The notes under the pieces are model-generated. The model was not told where the DNA came from. It worked only from the letters and a program-made list of their open reading frames with translations, and did no database searches. Shown here in pieces: positions 26,982 to 35,317 of a stretch of DNA of 64,000 nucleotides; within the stretch, counting starts at the first letter, position 1, and the number at the start of each line of letters is the position of its first letter. The translations under genes and the position numbers were made by a program. Origin of the DNA: Bdellovibrionaceae bacterium UBA1609 (lineage in GTDB: Bacteria > Bdellovibrionota > Bdellovibrionia > Bdellovibrionales > UBA1609); the NCBI GenBank assembly GCA_002321895.1, contig DCMZ01000008.1, positions 388,241 through 452,240 on the forward strand. The letters are read 5' to 3'.

Positions 26982-28019
26982 ATGGAAGATAAAAAAGCGC
27001 TCGGACAATGTCTGTTATTAGATGGTGTGGTATTCACATTCCTCATTTTAAGTTTTGCAGTAGCTATTCTTCAACCTACCGAAGAGCAACTACTTAACCT
27101 TTCAATGGTGAGTGGAGTTACATTTGGAACACTGATTGTAACTATGGCTCTCGCCTACGGTTTGATTCACTTTAAAATAAAAACAGTAGGGTATTTACTG
27201 TTCTCCCCACCGAAGATCGACGATAGTGCTCATCACGTCTCCTGGTTTAAGACATTTTGGGGGGTTCAGCTGACTGTAGCTTTTGTTGTGGCATGTATTG
27301 TTGGCATTCGAGTCACTGATTTCAGTTTGTACGAGCTATTTGATGAGCAGGGTATGATGGGGGCTCGAAGGATATTTTCTAGTCTTTTCACTCCCAATTT
27401 TGATATCCTACCCCGAGCGGTTTTGGCCATCGTTGAGACCATTTTTATGGCTTTTATGGCCACAGTTCTAGCTGTGCCAGTGGCTTTTGTTTTAAGTTTT
27501 TTGTGTGCAAAAAATATTATGGGAGATCACCCCGTAGCATTTGCCTTGTATGGAACTCTTAGAACTGTTCTTAACGTCACTCGGTCTATCGAACCATTGA
27601 TTTGGGCCATTGTATTTTCAGTTTGGGTGGGTATTGGTCCATTCGCCGGAATGTTAGCTCTATTACTTCATTCTGTGGCTTCATTGGCTAAAAACTTTTC
27701 GGAGCTCGCGGAAGGTATTTCTGAAGGTCCTATCGAAGCCATTCGTGCTACTGGGGCAACACCGGTTCAGGTGGTTTGGTTTGCTGTAGTTCCTCAAATT
27801 GTATTGCCCTATACGGCGTTCACCATTTATCGCTGGGATATCAATGTCCGTATGGCGACGATCATTGGTCTCGTTGGTGGCGGTGGTATTGGTACCATGT
27901 TGATCCAGTACCAAGGTCAAGCCCAGTGGAACGAAGTGGGATGTCTAGTTATCGTTATTGCCGTGGTGGTATGGCTAATGGATACGGCTTCTGCCTACAT
28001 CCGTGAAGCCATAAAGTAA
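26982..28019 (+). CDS. phnE: PhnE-type ABC transporter permease
   Basis: A 345-residue inner-membrane permease. Two N-terminal TM helices (about 15-70) precede the typical PhnE core with TM segments from about 90 to 340. The binding-protein-dependent transport loop is EGISEGPIEAIRATGATPVQ, followed by FAVVPQIVLPYTAFTIYRW and IIGLVGGGGIG, the classic PhnE C-terminal signature. It is longer than E. coli PhnE because of the extra N-terminal helices. Last gene of the operon. Confidence 0.88.
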   Translation: MEDKKALGQCLLLDGVVFTFLILSFAVAILQPTEEQLLNLSMVSGVTFGTLIVTMALAYGLIHFKIKTVGYLLFSPPKIDDSAHHVSWFKTFWGVQLTVAFVVACIVGIRVTDFSLYELFDEQGMMGARRIFSSLFTPNFDILPRAVLAIVETIFMAFMATVLAVPVAFVLSFLCAKNIMGDHPVAFALYGTLRTVLNVTRSIEPLIWAIVFSVWVGIGPFAGMLALLLHSVASLAKNFSELAEGISEGPIEAIRATGATPVQVVWFAVVPQIVLPYTAFTIYRWDINVRMATIIGLVGGGGIGTMLIQYQGQAQWNEVGCLVIVIAVVVWLMDTASAYIREAIK

Positions 28020-28327
28020 CTTTTTATTGAGTTCATAACCCTCTTAAACAAATGAATAGGATTCAAATCGAATCCTAAAACTTATGGCCAGCATGCTGCT
28101 GAAGTGTTGGTCAGAATACCCATATGAAACACCTACGTTTGTGCTGTAAAAGGTTTTGTCAAAAAACTGAAAGTTCCATGTGTATAGTGGCTCAAACTAG
28201 GAATCTGTTCTCAAAAATTTCAACAATTCTAGGCCTTTAATCTTAAGTCGCTTTTTATAAACACCGATTCAACTTTGTAAGGAAAGCTCTGTCTGCAGGG
28301 CTGCTCCAACGACGTGAGGAATATAAA
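28020..28327. other. intergenic region before the GYF/PilZ gene
   Basis: An 8-bp stem with a 5-nt loop (28057-28064 with 28070-28077) follows phnE but has no U-tract. TTGTCA (28156) and TATAGT (28183) are 21 bp apart, too far for a standard promoter. I see no RNA gene or ORF of note here. Confidence 0.4.
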
Positions 28328-29155
28328 ATGGCGCAAAATGAATTTATGGTTTCCAAAGACGGTGAGGAGAAAGGCCCTTTTACACTGGACCAAGTGGTTG
28401 AGATGGTAAAGAGTCAAGAGTTGGGTGTTATGGATTACCTCTATGACGAATCTCAAGAGGATTGGGTCACTCTACTTGAGCATGAAGAGATTCAAGCGAA
28501 GATCAAGTCAGTGAAGCCCAAAGCTAAGCCTAAAAAATCCAAACCACAAGAGGCTGAAGCTGTATCTCTTAAGCAAGAAAAACCATCTAATGATCAAACG
28601 GCTGAGTGGTACATCCTCAAAGGCGAAAATAAATTTGGACCTTTTGCGTTTCATGATGTCATCAAGATGCTTCAACAAAAACTAGTATTTGAGTTTGATT
28701 TTGCGTGGAAATCTGGAATGCAGGCGTGGCAACGTGTGGCTGAGATTGAATCTTTTAAATATGAAAATATTAAAGAGCTTCAAGAGACTCTTATGCCTGA
28801 TATTTCTGAGGTGTTCTTTCGTCGTCGCCATCGCCGAGTGAATTATAATGGAACTTTGATCATTCACGATAATAAGAGTTTATGGAAAGGCCAGGCCATG
28901 GAAGTGAGTGCTGGTGGTGCCGGTGTTGTAATGGAAAATGCGAGCATCGTTCCTGGGCAGAAATTGTATTTACATTTCAAGCCCTGTGACGGAGTGCCTC
29001 CATTCAATGCGGTATGTGAGGTCGTAAGTAAAAAGTATCAAGACGGAGTGAAAGATAAGACAACGCCGATTAGGTACGGTCTTAAATTTGTTAATATTAG
29101 TGATGAGGCACAAGAGGCACTGATTAAGTACTCGAATGCTGCGGAAGCCGCATAG
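28328..29155 (+). CDS. protein with two GYF-like domains and a PilZ domain
   Basis: A 275-residue cytoplasmic protein. Two GYF_2-type modules are visible, one at about 3-55 (FMVSKDGEEKGPFTLDQVV) and one at about 95-150 (EWYILKGENKFGPFAFHDVI), joined by a Lys/Pro-rich linker. The C-terminal 110 residues form a PilZ domain: RRRHRRVNYNGTL carries the RxxxR c-di-GMP motif and MEVSAGGAGVV the second motif, with Glu in place of Asp/Asn. PilZ domains bind c-di-GMP. It lies directly upstream of the gliding motor genes, so it may connect c-di-GMP to gliding; that is an inference. GAGGAA precedes the ATG. Confidence 0.8.
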   Translation: MAQNEFMVSKDGEEKGPFTLDQVVEMVKSQELGVMDYLYDESQEDWVTLLEHEEIQAKIKSVKPKAKPKKSKPQEAEAVSLKQEKPSNDQTAEWYILKGENKFGPFAFHDVIKMLQQKLVFEFDFAWKSGMQAWQRVAEIESFKYENIKELQETLMPDISEVFFRRRHRRVNYNGTLIIHDNKSLWKGQAMEVSAGGAGVVMENASIVPGQKLYLHFKPCDGVPPFNAVCEVVSKKYQDGVKDKTTPIRYGLKFVNISDEAQEALIKYSNAAEAA

Positions 29156-29199
29156 TCTTATCATTTAAAAGCTGAATATTTTAAGCTCATCTGCTGCAT

Positions 29200-29233
29200 G
29201 TACTCTCCGAGCTATTTCTCAATTAGAGAGTAC
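29200..29233 (+). terminator. hairpin after the GYF/PilZ gene
   Basis: Perfect 8-bp arms (29200-29207 and 29226-29233) enclose an 18-nt loop that can pair further; a T-rich stretch follows. Probably a terminator or attenuator between the PilZ gene and the gliding operon. Confidence 0.5.
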
Positions 29234-29302
29234 ATTTTATTGAATGCAAAAAGTCTCTCTATTTGGTTGAACATCAAGATTTAACCTTTTTAAGGGGGAG
29301 AC

Positions 29303-30031
29303 ATGGAAAGCCTAATTACACTGATTAAAGATGCGGGCACACCCGGTATCATTATTTTGATGATGGGGTTGGCGGGCTTAGCTCTGATCATCGAAAGGGT
29401 AAAAGTACTATATTTTGATTATGCCATTAAGTCGGAAGAGTTTATGGCTCAAATTAAAACTTTAGTACTTAACGACAAAGTAGAAGATGCCATTACATTT
29501 TGTGCATCCAACGATAAAGCGCCATTGCCTCATGTGGTGAAGGGTGTTCTAGAAAGATCTGATCGAGATGATGAAGGGATATACCAGGGATTAGATATTG
29601 CCCTATCAGAAGTTATTCCCCTGCTGGGAAAGAGACTTGGATACTTGGCAATGATATCTAATGTGGCGACACTTGTTGGACTATTGGGAACTATTACTGG
29701 TCTGATTTCTGCCTTTGAAGCTGTTAGTTATGCGGATCCGGCACAAAAGCAAGCTCTACTTTCCAAAGGTATATCTATGGCTATGAATACAACGGCAATG
29801 GGACTGTCTGTGGCCATTCCTGTATTGATGGTTTACGCGTTTCTACATGCACGACAAAACCACTTATTAGAAGAGATCTCGGAACAGTCCACTAAAGTGG
29901 TAGATATGCTTACAACAAGACATTATCAACCATTCGAGAAAGAAGCTACTTTTCCAAAAGAATTGAAGACGAAAGAGCTAAAAGATGCAGCCGGTGACGG
30001 CCCTCCACCCACTTCAGTGAAGTCAGTGTAA
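29303..30031 (+). CDS. aglR: MotA/TolQ/ExbB proton-channel protein, AglR-like gliding motor
   Basis: A 242-residue inner-membrane protein of the ExbB/TolQ family. TM1 is at about 12-32, then a cytoplasmic region, and TM2-TM3 at about 115-185 with the family core SNVATLVGLLGTITGLISAF and MNTTAMGLSVAIPVLMVYAF. It is followed by two ExbD/TolR-type genes and Glt-like genes, as in the aglR-aglQ-aglS motor of Myxococcus xanthus gliding, where such proteins form an H+ channel that drives the envelope machinery. A very strong AAGGGGGAG precedes the ATG. TolQ of the Tol-Pal system is the main alternative, but no tolA, tolB or pal follows. Confidence 0.82.
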   Translation: MESLITLIKDAGTPGIIILMMGLAGLALIIERVKVLYFDYAIKSEEFMAQIKTLVLNDKVEDAITFCASNDKAPLPHVVKGVLERSDRDDEGIYQGLDIALSEVIPLLGKRLGYLAMISNVATLVGLLGTITGLISAFEAVSYADPAQKQALLSKGISMAMNTTAMGLSVAIPVLMVYAFLHARQNHLLEEISEQSTKVVDMLTTRHYQPFEKEATFPKELKTKELKDAAGDGPPPTSVKSV

Positions 30032-30042
30032 GGGATTCTATA

Positions 30043-30606
30043 ATGAGAATGCGTCGTTTTCGTAAATTTCGAGAAATGGAAGAATCAGAGGCTACTTTTG
30101 AGCTAGATCTCTCCCCATTGCTAGCGCTTATGGTGACTTTGATTCCAATTATGCTTTTGGCAACAGTTTTTGTTCGAGTGACAATCATCGAAACTGAAGT
30201 GCCACAAGTAGTGAAAAAAGCCATTGAAGAAGATCGAAATAAGAAGAAGCGAGAAGTAACCATTCACCTACATATGAACGAAAAGGGATTCGATCTAATG
30301 CTTAAATATGATGGGCGGACGGCGAAGAATCTTACAATTAATAAAACGTCAGATAAAAAGTGGGATTTAGATAAGCTACATAAATCCCTATTGTCATTCA
30401 AAACAATGCACCCTGATGTTTTCCGAGTGGATTTATTTCCTGCGGAATCCGTGTCCTATCAAGATATTGTCAAAGTGATTGATGAGGCTCGAACCGTAAA
30501 AGAGGGTGAGCCTAAAGTTAAGTTACTAGATAAAGAAACTAACAAAACTGTTGAGACGGAGATTATGTTTCCGGATGTGGTTTTCTCCAATGTGATGGAG
30601 GGGTAA
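30043..30606 (+). CDS. ExbD/TolR-family protein, AglQ/AglS-like
   Basis: A 187-residue single-TM protein. The TM helix at about 26-46 has the family pattern with its proton-carrying Asp: FELDLSPLLALMVTLIPIML. The rest is periplasmic and ends in an ExbD-like fold. It starts 11 bp after the ExbB-type gene and abuts the next ExbD-type gene. It should form the stator of the gliding H+ channel. By position it corresponds to AglQ in Myxococcus; sequence alone does not separate AglQ from AglS. Confidence 0.78.
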   Translation: MRMRRFRKFREMEESEATFELDLSPLLALMVTLIPIMLLATVFVRVTIIETEVPQVVKKAIEEDRNKKKREVTIHLHMNEKGFDLMLKYDGRTAKNLTINKTSDKKWDLDKLHKSLLSFKTMHPDVFRVDLFPAESVSYQDIVKVIDEARTVKEGEPKVKLLDKETNKTVETEIMFPDVVFSNVMEG

Positions 30607-31122
30607 ATGCGAAGAGTTGTTGATCGCATGAAAAAGAACAACAAGAAATCCACCTTTGTGTTGCAGCTTACTGCCATGGTGGACATGTTCACTATTATTA
30701 TCGTGTTTTTACTTAAAAGTTTTTCTACCAGTGCAGTTAACATCACTCCACAAGAAGGTTTGTTGCTGCCGGTTTCTTCTTCCTACGAAAACCCAGTGGA
30801 AGGGGTCAAGCTTGTGATCTCGAAAAAGGGAATATTCGTACAAGATGAACAAGTGGTGATTTTTCCTGAAGAGGGAAGGCTGGATAAGAAAGATCGTGAT
30901 CCTAAGGATCCATCGTTCATTACAACTCTATTTAAAGCGCTAGATAAAGAAGCTGAGAAGTCCAAGCAGATTGCTGAAGTGAATGAAGAATATAAATTTG
31001 ATGGAAAGATAGTAATGCAAGCGGATGAAACTCTGCCTTATAGCTTGCTTAAAAAAGTGATGTATACCGCCTCAATGGCTGGATATGCAGATATGAAGAT
31101 GGCAGTCATGTCGATGGATTAG
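30607..31122 (+). CDS. second ExbD/TolR-family protein, AglQ/AglS-like
   Basis: A 171-residue single-TM protein, the second ExbD/TolR homologue. The TM segment follows a basic N terminus (FVLQLTAMVDMFTIIIVFLL, about 18-37) and contains the conserved Asp. The C-terminal half is periplasmic and has the ExbD ending (QADETLPYSLLKKVMYTASMAG). The ATG directly follows the previous stop, with GGAGGGG before it. Two different TolR-like subunits with one TolQ-like subunit is the arrangement of the Myxococcus AglRQS motor. Confidence 0.8.
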   Translation: MRRVVDRMKKNNKKSTFVLQLTAMVDMFTIIIVFLLKSFSTSAVNITPQEGLLLPVSSSYENPVEGVKLVISKKGIFVQDEQVVIFPEEGRLDKKDRDPKDPSFITTLFKALDKEAEKSKQIAEVNEEYKFDGKIVMQADETLPYSLLKKVMYTASMAGYADMKMAVMSMD

Positions 31123-31128
31123 AGGGAT

Positions 31129-34100
31129 ATGTTGTACGTTAAAGGATCACTACAAATAACTTGGCTTACTTTGCTGCTTATGGCGGTGGTGCCTTCTTTT
31201 GCACAAAGCAAGAAAGCCAATGTCTATGATGAGTTAAATATGACTCAGTCGAAGACGGAAAGTGATCAGGATATGCGGGCTCTAAAGACAGAGCTGCTTG
31301 TTCAAAAAACGGAAAAACAAGCCGTATCACAAATCAGAATGCTGATTAGAAAGTATAAGGGAACTCCACTGGAGCCTGATATGCAAATGAGATTGGCTGA
31401 GCTTTATGTGAGGCAATCTAAGTCGGCAAGATTCTTCGAATTAAATAGAGAATCAGATACCGTAATAAAATTCACACCTAAACAGTTGAAGAGTACCAGT
31501 TCAAAGCGATTACTCAAAAAAGCCATTGGGGTTTTTGATCGAATTGAATTAAAGTTTCCCCGGTACGAAAATATCGACTTAGTTGTTTTTAATAGTGCCA
31601 TGGCTAGACAACAGGTGGGATGGAGTAAGCAAGCGGAAAGAAAATATTGGTCGCTAATTAAGAATTACAACTATTCTAACCTCGTGCCGGATGCTCATCT
31701 TGCCATTGGGGAAATTAACTTTGACGCTCAAAAATTTAAAAAAGCCCTTGAGCATTTTCAGGCCATTAAAAAATATCCAGAGTCCAGGGTCTATCCTTAT
31801 GGAGTCTATAAAGGAGCTTGGGCTTACTATAACTTACAGAACGCCGCCGCGGGTTTAAAGGAACTCGAGGAGGTGATTCAGTATGGCCGTGAGATTGATA
31901 AACAAGGTCTTGATGCTCGATTAGATTTAAGAAAAGAAGCGTTAAGTGACATGACCATCTTTTTCGAAGATGTTCATCCTTCTTCTAAGGCTTACAGCTA
32001 TATTAAAGAGCAAGCCGGATCTATAGATGCAATACCTTATCTTTTTAAGATGGGTAGGCTTTATGAAGTTCACTCTCGATATAAAGATAAAGAAGTACTT
32101 CTCCAGGATTTTATTGCCAATGAAGTAAATTCTCCTCTTATTCCTCAAGCCTATGACGAGCGGGTGGAAAACTTTGAGAACATGAGGAACCGAAAGCAGG
32201 CAGTGGTTCATTTACAGAAGTTTGATGAGCTTTGTTATAAGAGTTCTTGGTCGAAAAAATCGAATGCGGTTGAAAAGGGTTCCAAGGAGTTTGAGGCGGC
32301 TCAAAAAGGTCTTACAGATTGTAAAGAGAGATTGCATAGAACTAGTTTAGTAATGGCTTCCAAGTGGTTGAGAATGTATAATAAAAATCCAACCTATCCG
32401 AAGTTTGCCAATTTCTCTGAGTCAGCTTTTGATATCTATTTGGCCTATAATACAATATCTGAAAAAGCCAAGAAATCGAGATTTGCTTTTGCTGAAATGC
32501 TTTTCAATAGAAAAAAATATTTAAAAGCCTCTGAGCAATACGCTTTAACGGCGAGCTATCATGTTGAGGCAGAAGTGAAAGGTAAAAAGCCAAAAGCTCA
32601 ACCTAAGATGGCGCACGACGCACGTTATGCATCGATTGTGTCCATTGAGAAAAAAGTGGGTAAAAAGGCCTGGGACAAGGATATGGAAAATCTCTTTGTG
32701 ACTCGGGTTAAAGATTATGTCCAGTATCATCCCAATGGGAAGTACAGGTTGGATGTTGAGTTCAAAATAGGAATGATTGCTTTTGAGAACAAGCGCTTTG
32801 TTGAAGCTGGAAAGATATTTGAAGGCCTTGGAGAGAAGTATAGATCTAAGGAAAAAGGTATTAAATCCCAAGATCTTTATTTGGAAATTTTGAATGAGAA
32901 AAAGGATTATCAAAATTTAAAACTATATGCAGACCGACTTCTGAAAAGAGAGAAAAAGGCTGATAGAAAGAAGAAGCTGAAGGGCATATATGAGCAGTCC
33001 TACTTCTTAATGGTTCAAAAGGATGAAGACAATCAACAGCTGGATAAGGCTATTGCGGGCTATAAGGCCTTTGCTACGGAGAACAGAAGATCAAATCTGG
33101 CGGCTAAAGCTTGGTGGAATGCTATGCAGATTGAGTTCAAACTGGATAAGCATCTTGCGGCGGCCACCTCAGCCAAGTCTTATGCGAGTATGTTTCCAAA
33201 AGAATCCAATGTTCAAGATGCATTGTTAAGAGCGGCTCAAAGTTATGAGAGGTTGGGACGTATTGTTGATGCTGCAGAAGTACTGATCGTTGCGAGTCAG
33301 AAAAAAGAGAAAGATAAATATAAGTGGAAACTTTTGGCGGCTGATTTTTATTTTATCAATGGTAATGAAAGACAGGCGAAAACCTACTATAAAGAAGTTT
33401 TACATTCGAAAGACAATAATCATAAGCATGAAGCTCTTAAAAAGATCGAGTTGATAGAGTCAGAGAATCATTTGAGTGATCGTCACCGTAGAGCGCTTAA
33501 AGATATAATTATGACTGGCAAGCAGCCTCAAGCGAGTTTGGCTCAGTTAAAGTTTGTTGAGAAGAAGTATGAAGAAAAAGACTATCCCGCAGCTTTTAAA
33601 GAAGCGAGGGAAGTTCTCTCAATGGGTAAAGCGGCGTCCACCTTTGCTAAGGCGAGGGCCCGTATAATTCAGGCTCATATTTTAAAAGACGAATTTAGGA
33701 ACCAAAGTTTAAAGACTAGTATTGATCGGCTATCTATAGTCCTGGGACTCAAAACCTCAAGAATGGAAAAGGCACAAAGAGCCTATCAAGCAGCTATAAA
33801 CTACGGGGATCCCTATGTGAGTGTTGAGGCGCTGGAAAATATGGCGGCTATGTATAAAGATTATGTGGCAGATCTTCAGTCTATGCCAACTCCACGTGGG
33901 CTGGATGAAAAAGAAGCTCTGGAGTTTAAGGGGCAGTTAGAGCAAATCGCATTTCCTATGGAAGAGAAGAGTGTGGATACCTATTCACAAGCTCTGGTGA
34001 CTGCGAAAAGTCTTAAATTGCGAGATGGAAGTGTGTCTCGCCTACAAGACGTAATTGATTCTATCAATATGGTTAAAAAACCAAGATTTCCGACACCTGT

Positions 34101-34149
34101 GACATCAGCAATGCCACTACTACCTGTGGAAAAGGAGAATCCACTATGA
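31129..34149 (+). CDS. large periplasmic TPR protein of the gliding cluster (GltD-like)
   Basis: A 1006-residue exported protein made of TPR-like helical repeats throughout. A signal peptide covers about 1-25 (LQITWLTLLLMAVVPSFA, cleavage before QSKK). It is rich in Lys. By position after the motor genes and before the GltE-like lipoprotein it corresponds to GltD/AgmU, a large periplasmic TPR protein of the Myxococcus gliding machine; the match rests on synteny and architecture. It overlaps the next gene by 4 bp (ATGA). The AGAGGG site is very close to ATG, so TTG 31132 is a possible start. Confidence 0.7.
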   Translation: MLYVKGSLQITWLTLLLMAVVPSFAQSKKANVYDELNMTQSKTESDQDMRALKTELLVQKTEKQAVSQIRMLIRKYKGTPLEPDMQMRLAELYVRQSKSARFFELNRESDTVIKFTPKQLKSTSSKRLLKKAIGVFDRIELKFPRYENIDLVVFNSAMARQQVGWSKQAERKYWSLIKNYNYSNLVPDAHLAIGEINFDAQKFKKALEHFQAIKKYPESRVYPYGVYKGAWAYYNLQNAAAGLKELEEVIQYGREIDKQGLDARLDLRKEALSDMTIFFEDVHPSSKAYSYIKEQAGSIDAIPYLFKMGRLYEVHSRYKDKEVLLQDFIANEVNSPLIPQAYDERVENFENMRNRKQAVVHLQKFDELCYKSSWSKKSNAVEKGSKEFEAAQKGLTDCKERLHRTSLVMASKWLRMYNKNPTYPKFANFSESAFDIYLAYNTISEKAKKSRFAFAEMLFNRKKYLKASEQYALTASYHVEAEVKGKKPKAQPKMAHDARYASIVSIEKKVGKKAWDKDMENLFVTRVKDYVQYHPNGKYRLDVEFKIGMIAFENKRFVEAGKIFEGLGEKYRSKEKGIKSQDLYLEILNEKKDYQNLKLYADRLLKREKKADRKKKLKGIYEQSYFLMVQKDEDNQQLDKAIAGYKAFATENRRSNLAAKAWWNAMQIEFKLDKHLAAATSAKSYASMFPKESNVQDALLRAAQSYERLGRIVDAAEVLIVASQKKEKDKYKWKLLAADFYFINGNERQAKTYYKEVLHSKDNNHKHEALKKIELIESENHLSDRHRRALKDIIMTGKQPQASLAQLKFVEKKYEEKDYPAAFKEAREVLSMGKAASTFAKARARIIQAHILKDEFRNQSLKTSIDRLSIVLGLKTSRMEKAQRAYQAAINYGDPYVSVEALENMAAMYKDYVADLQSMPTPRGLDEKEALEFKGQLEQIAFPMEEKSVDTYSQALVTAKSLKLRDGSVSRLQDVIDSINMVKKPRFPTPVTSAMPLLPVEKENPL

Positions 34150-35075
34150 AGACATTGAAACTAACTCTTTTTACAGCCGGGCTATCGATCTTCCTAATTG
34201 GATGTGGAAGTGCCTCTGTGAAAAAGGACAAAGTTGTTTTTACAAAAAACTACACCGGTAAAACTTATAGCGATGCTAAGAGTCTTTGGAGTAGTTGTCA
34301 GACAAGAAAAAAGGCCGTGGACGGGGCGAGTTGGAAACAGTTAATGAAGTTTGCAAACACTTGTGCCGCTAGCAAAAAGTGGTCAGATGTGGAGAAGTTA
34401 GCATACGTTATCATTGAGAAAGAGCCGGAGTCTCCTTGGGGACTTTACTATCTGAGTTTGGTCTCTGAATCTAAGGGGCTGACTCGAAAGGCTCTATGGA
34501 TGGTGGATATGGCGATTAAGAAAGCTCCTAATTCTGGAACCATTCACTACCAAAAGGCACGTTTGTTATGGCAGGAAAAGGAATATGAATTAGCAATGGT
34601 TGAAATGGAAAAGGCCATAGATTTTGATCCTGAATTAACGACGGCACACCTGTTCTTGGGTCAGGTTAAATTACGAGATCAGGATTTTAAGTCTGCCAAG
34701 GGGCATTTTGAGAAGGTTTTGAAACAGGAGTCATCGAATTTTGATGCTCTTTTAGGTGCTGCCAGTTCCATGAATCAAATGCGTGACTATAAAGATGCTG
34801 CTCCTCTTTATGAGAAGGCCATAAGTGAGAATCCAAAGGCGCTGCAACCGAGATTTGAAGTGGCATATATTTACGAAAATCATCTTAAAGATCCACAAAA
34901 TGCTTTGAAACATTATGATTGGATTCATCGTAGGGTTTCTAAGGGAAAAATTGAGAAGTATTTAGGTGATAATATTAGTCAAAAAATTACCACCTTGAAA
35001 AAGAAGATAGTTGATGAAGAGAAAGCACAAAGAAAAATATCATCTCAAACTCCTAAAAATAAGGCGGTGAAGTGA
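34146..35075 (+). CDS. gltE: TPR-repeat gliding lipoprotein, GltE-like
   Basis: A 309-residue lipoprotein. The signal peptide ends in a lipobox (IFLIGC, Cys 20) followed by Gly-Ser, suggesting outer-membrane sorting. At least four TPR units follow (for example PESPWGLYYLSLVSESKG, PELTTAHLFLGQVKL, NFDALLGAASSMNQM). In Myxococcus GltE/AglT is the TPR lipoprotein encoded between GltD and GltF, which matches the order here. It probably connects the periplasmic and outer-membrane parts of the machine. The ATG overlaps the previous stop. Confidence 0.75.
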   Translation: MKTLKLTLFTAGLSIFLIGCGSASVKKDKVVFTKNYTGKTYSDAKSLWSSCQTRKKAVDGASWKQLMKFANTCAASKKWSDVEKLAYVIIEKEPESPWGLYYLSLVSESKGLTRKALWMVDMAIKKAPNSGTIHYQKARLLWQEKEYELAMVEMEKAIDFDPELTTAHLFLGQVKLRDQDFKSAKGHFEKVLKQESSNFDALLGAASSMNQMRDYKDAAPLYEKAISENPKALQPRFEVAYIYENHLKDPQNALKHYDWIHRRVSKGKIEKYLGDNISQKITTLKKKIVDEEKAQRKISSQTPKNKAVK

Positions 35076-35314
35076 TGAAGAGAATATTACTAATAGCAGC
35101 GGTGTTAGGATTTATCCTGCCCGCTTACGGTCAGCGAGTGAAGTATCGAAAAACACAGGAAGTAAACTTCGATGGTGTTGATGTGGATGGTGTAGCAAGA
35201 AGTCCTGATGCGGCTTACCTGACTCAGAGACGAGGCATAAAATTTATGCCTATGTATAAAGTCAGAAAACGATTTGATGACGAGATTAAGAAGTCAGTGG
35301 ATTACTTGAGGTAG
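35075..35314 (+). CDS. small exported protein of the gliding cluster (GltF position)
   Basis: A 79-residue protein with a signal peptide (MKRILLIAAVLGFILPAYG, cleavage before QRVK) and a basic mature part of about 60 residues. The ATG overlaps the GltE-like stop by one base (TGATG). By position it corresponds to GltF in Myxococcus, but I cannot confirm homology from this short sequence. The mature part is probably mostly unstructured. Confidence 0.6.
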   Translation: MKRILLIAAVLGFILPAYGQRVKYRKTQEVNFDGVDVDGVARSPDAAYLTQRRGIKFMPMYKVRKRFDDEIKKSVDYLR

Positions 35315-35317
35315 ATA

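Noticed and set aside
29303..31122. Tol-Pal tolQ-tolR cluster
   Set aside because: Two different TolR-like genes and no tolA, tolB or pal; the downstream genes are Glt-like.
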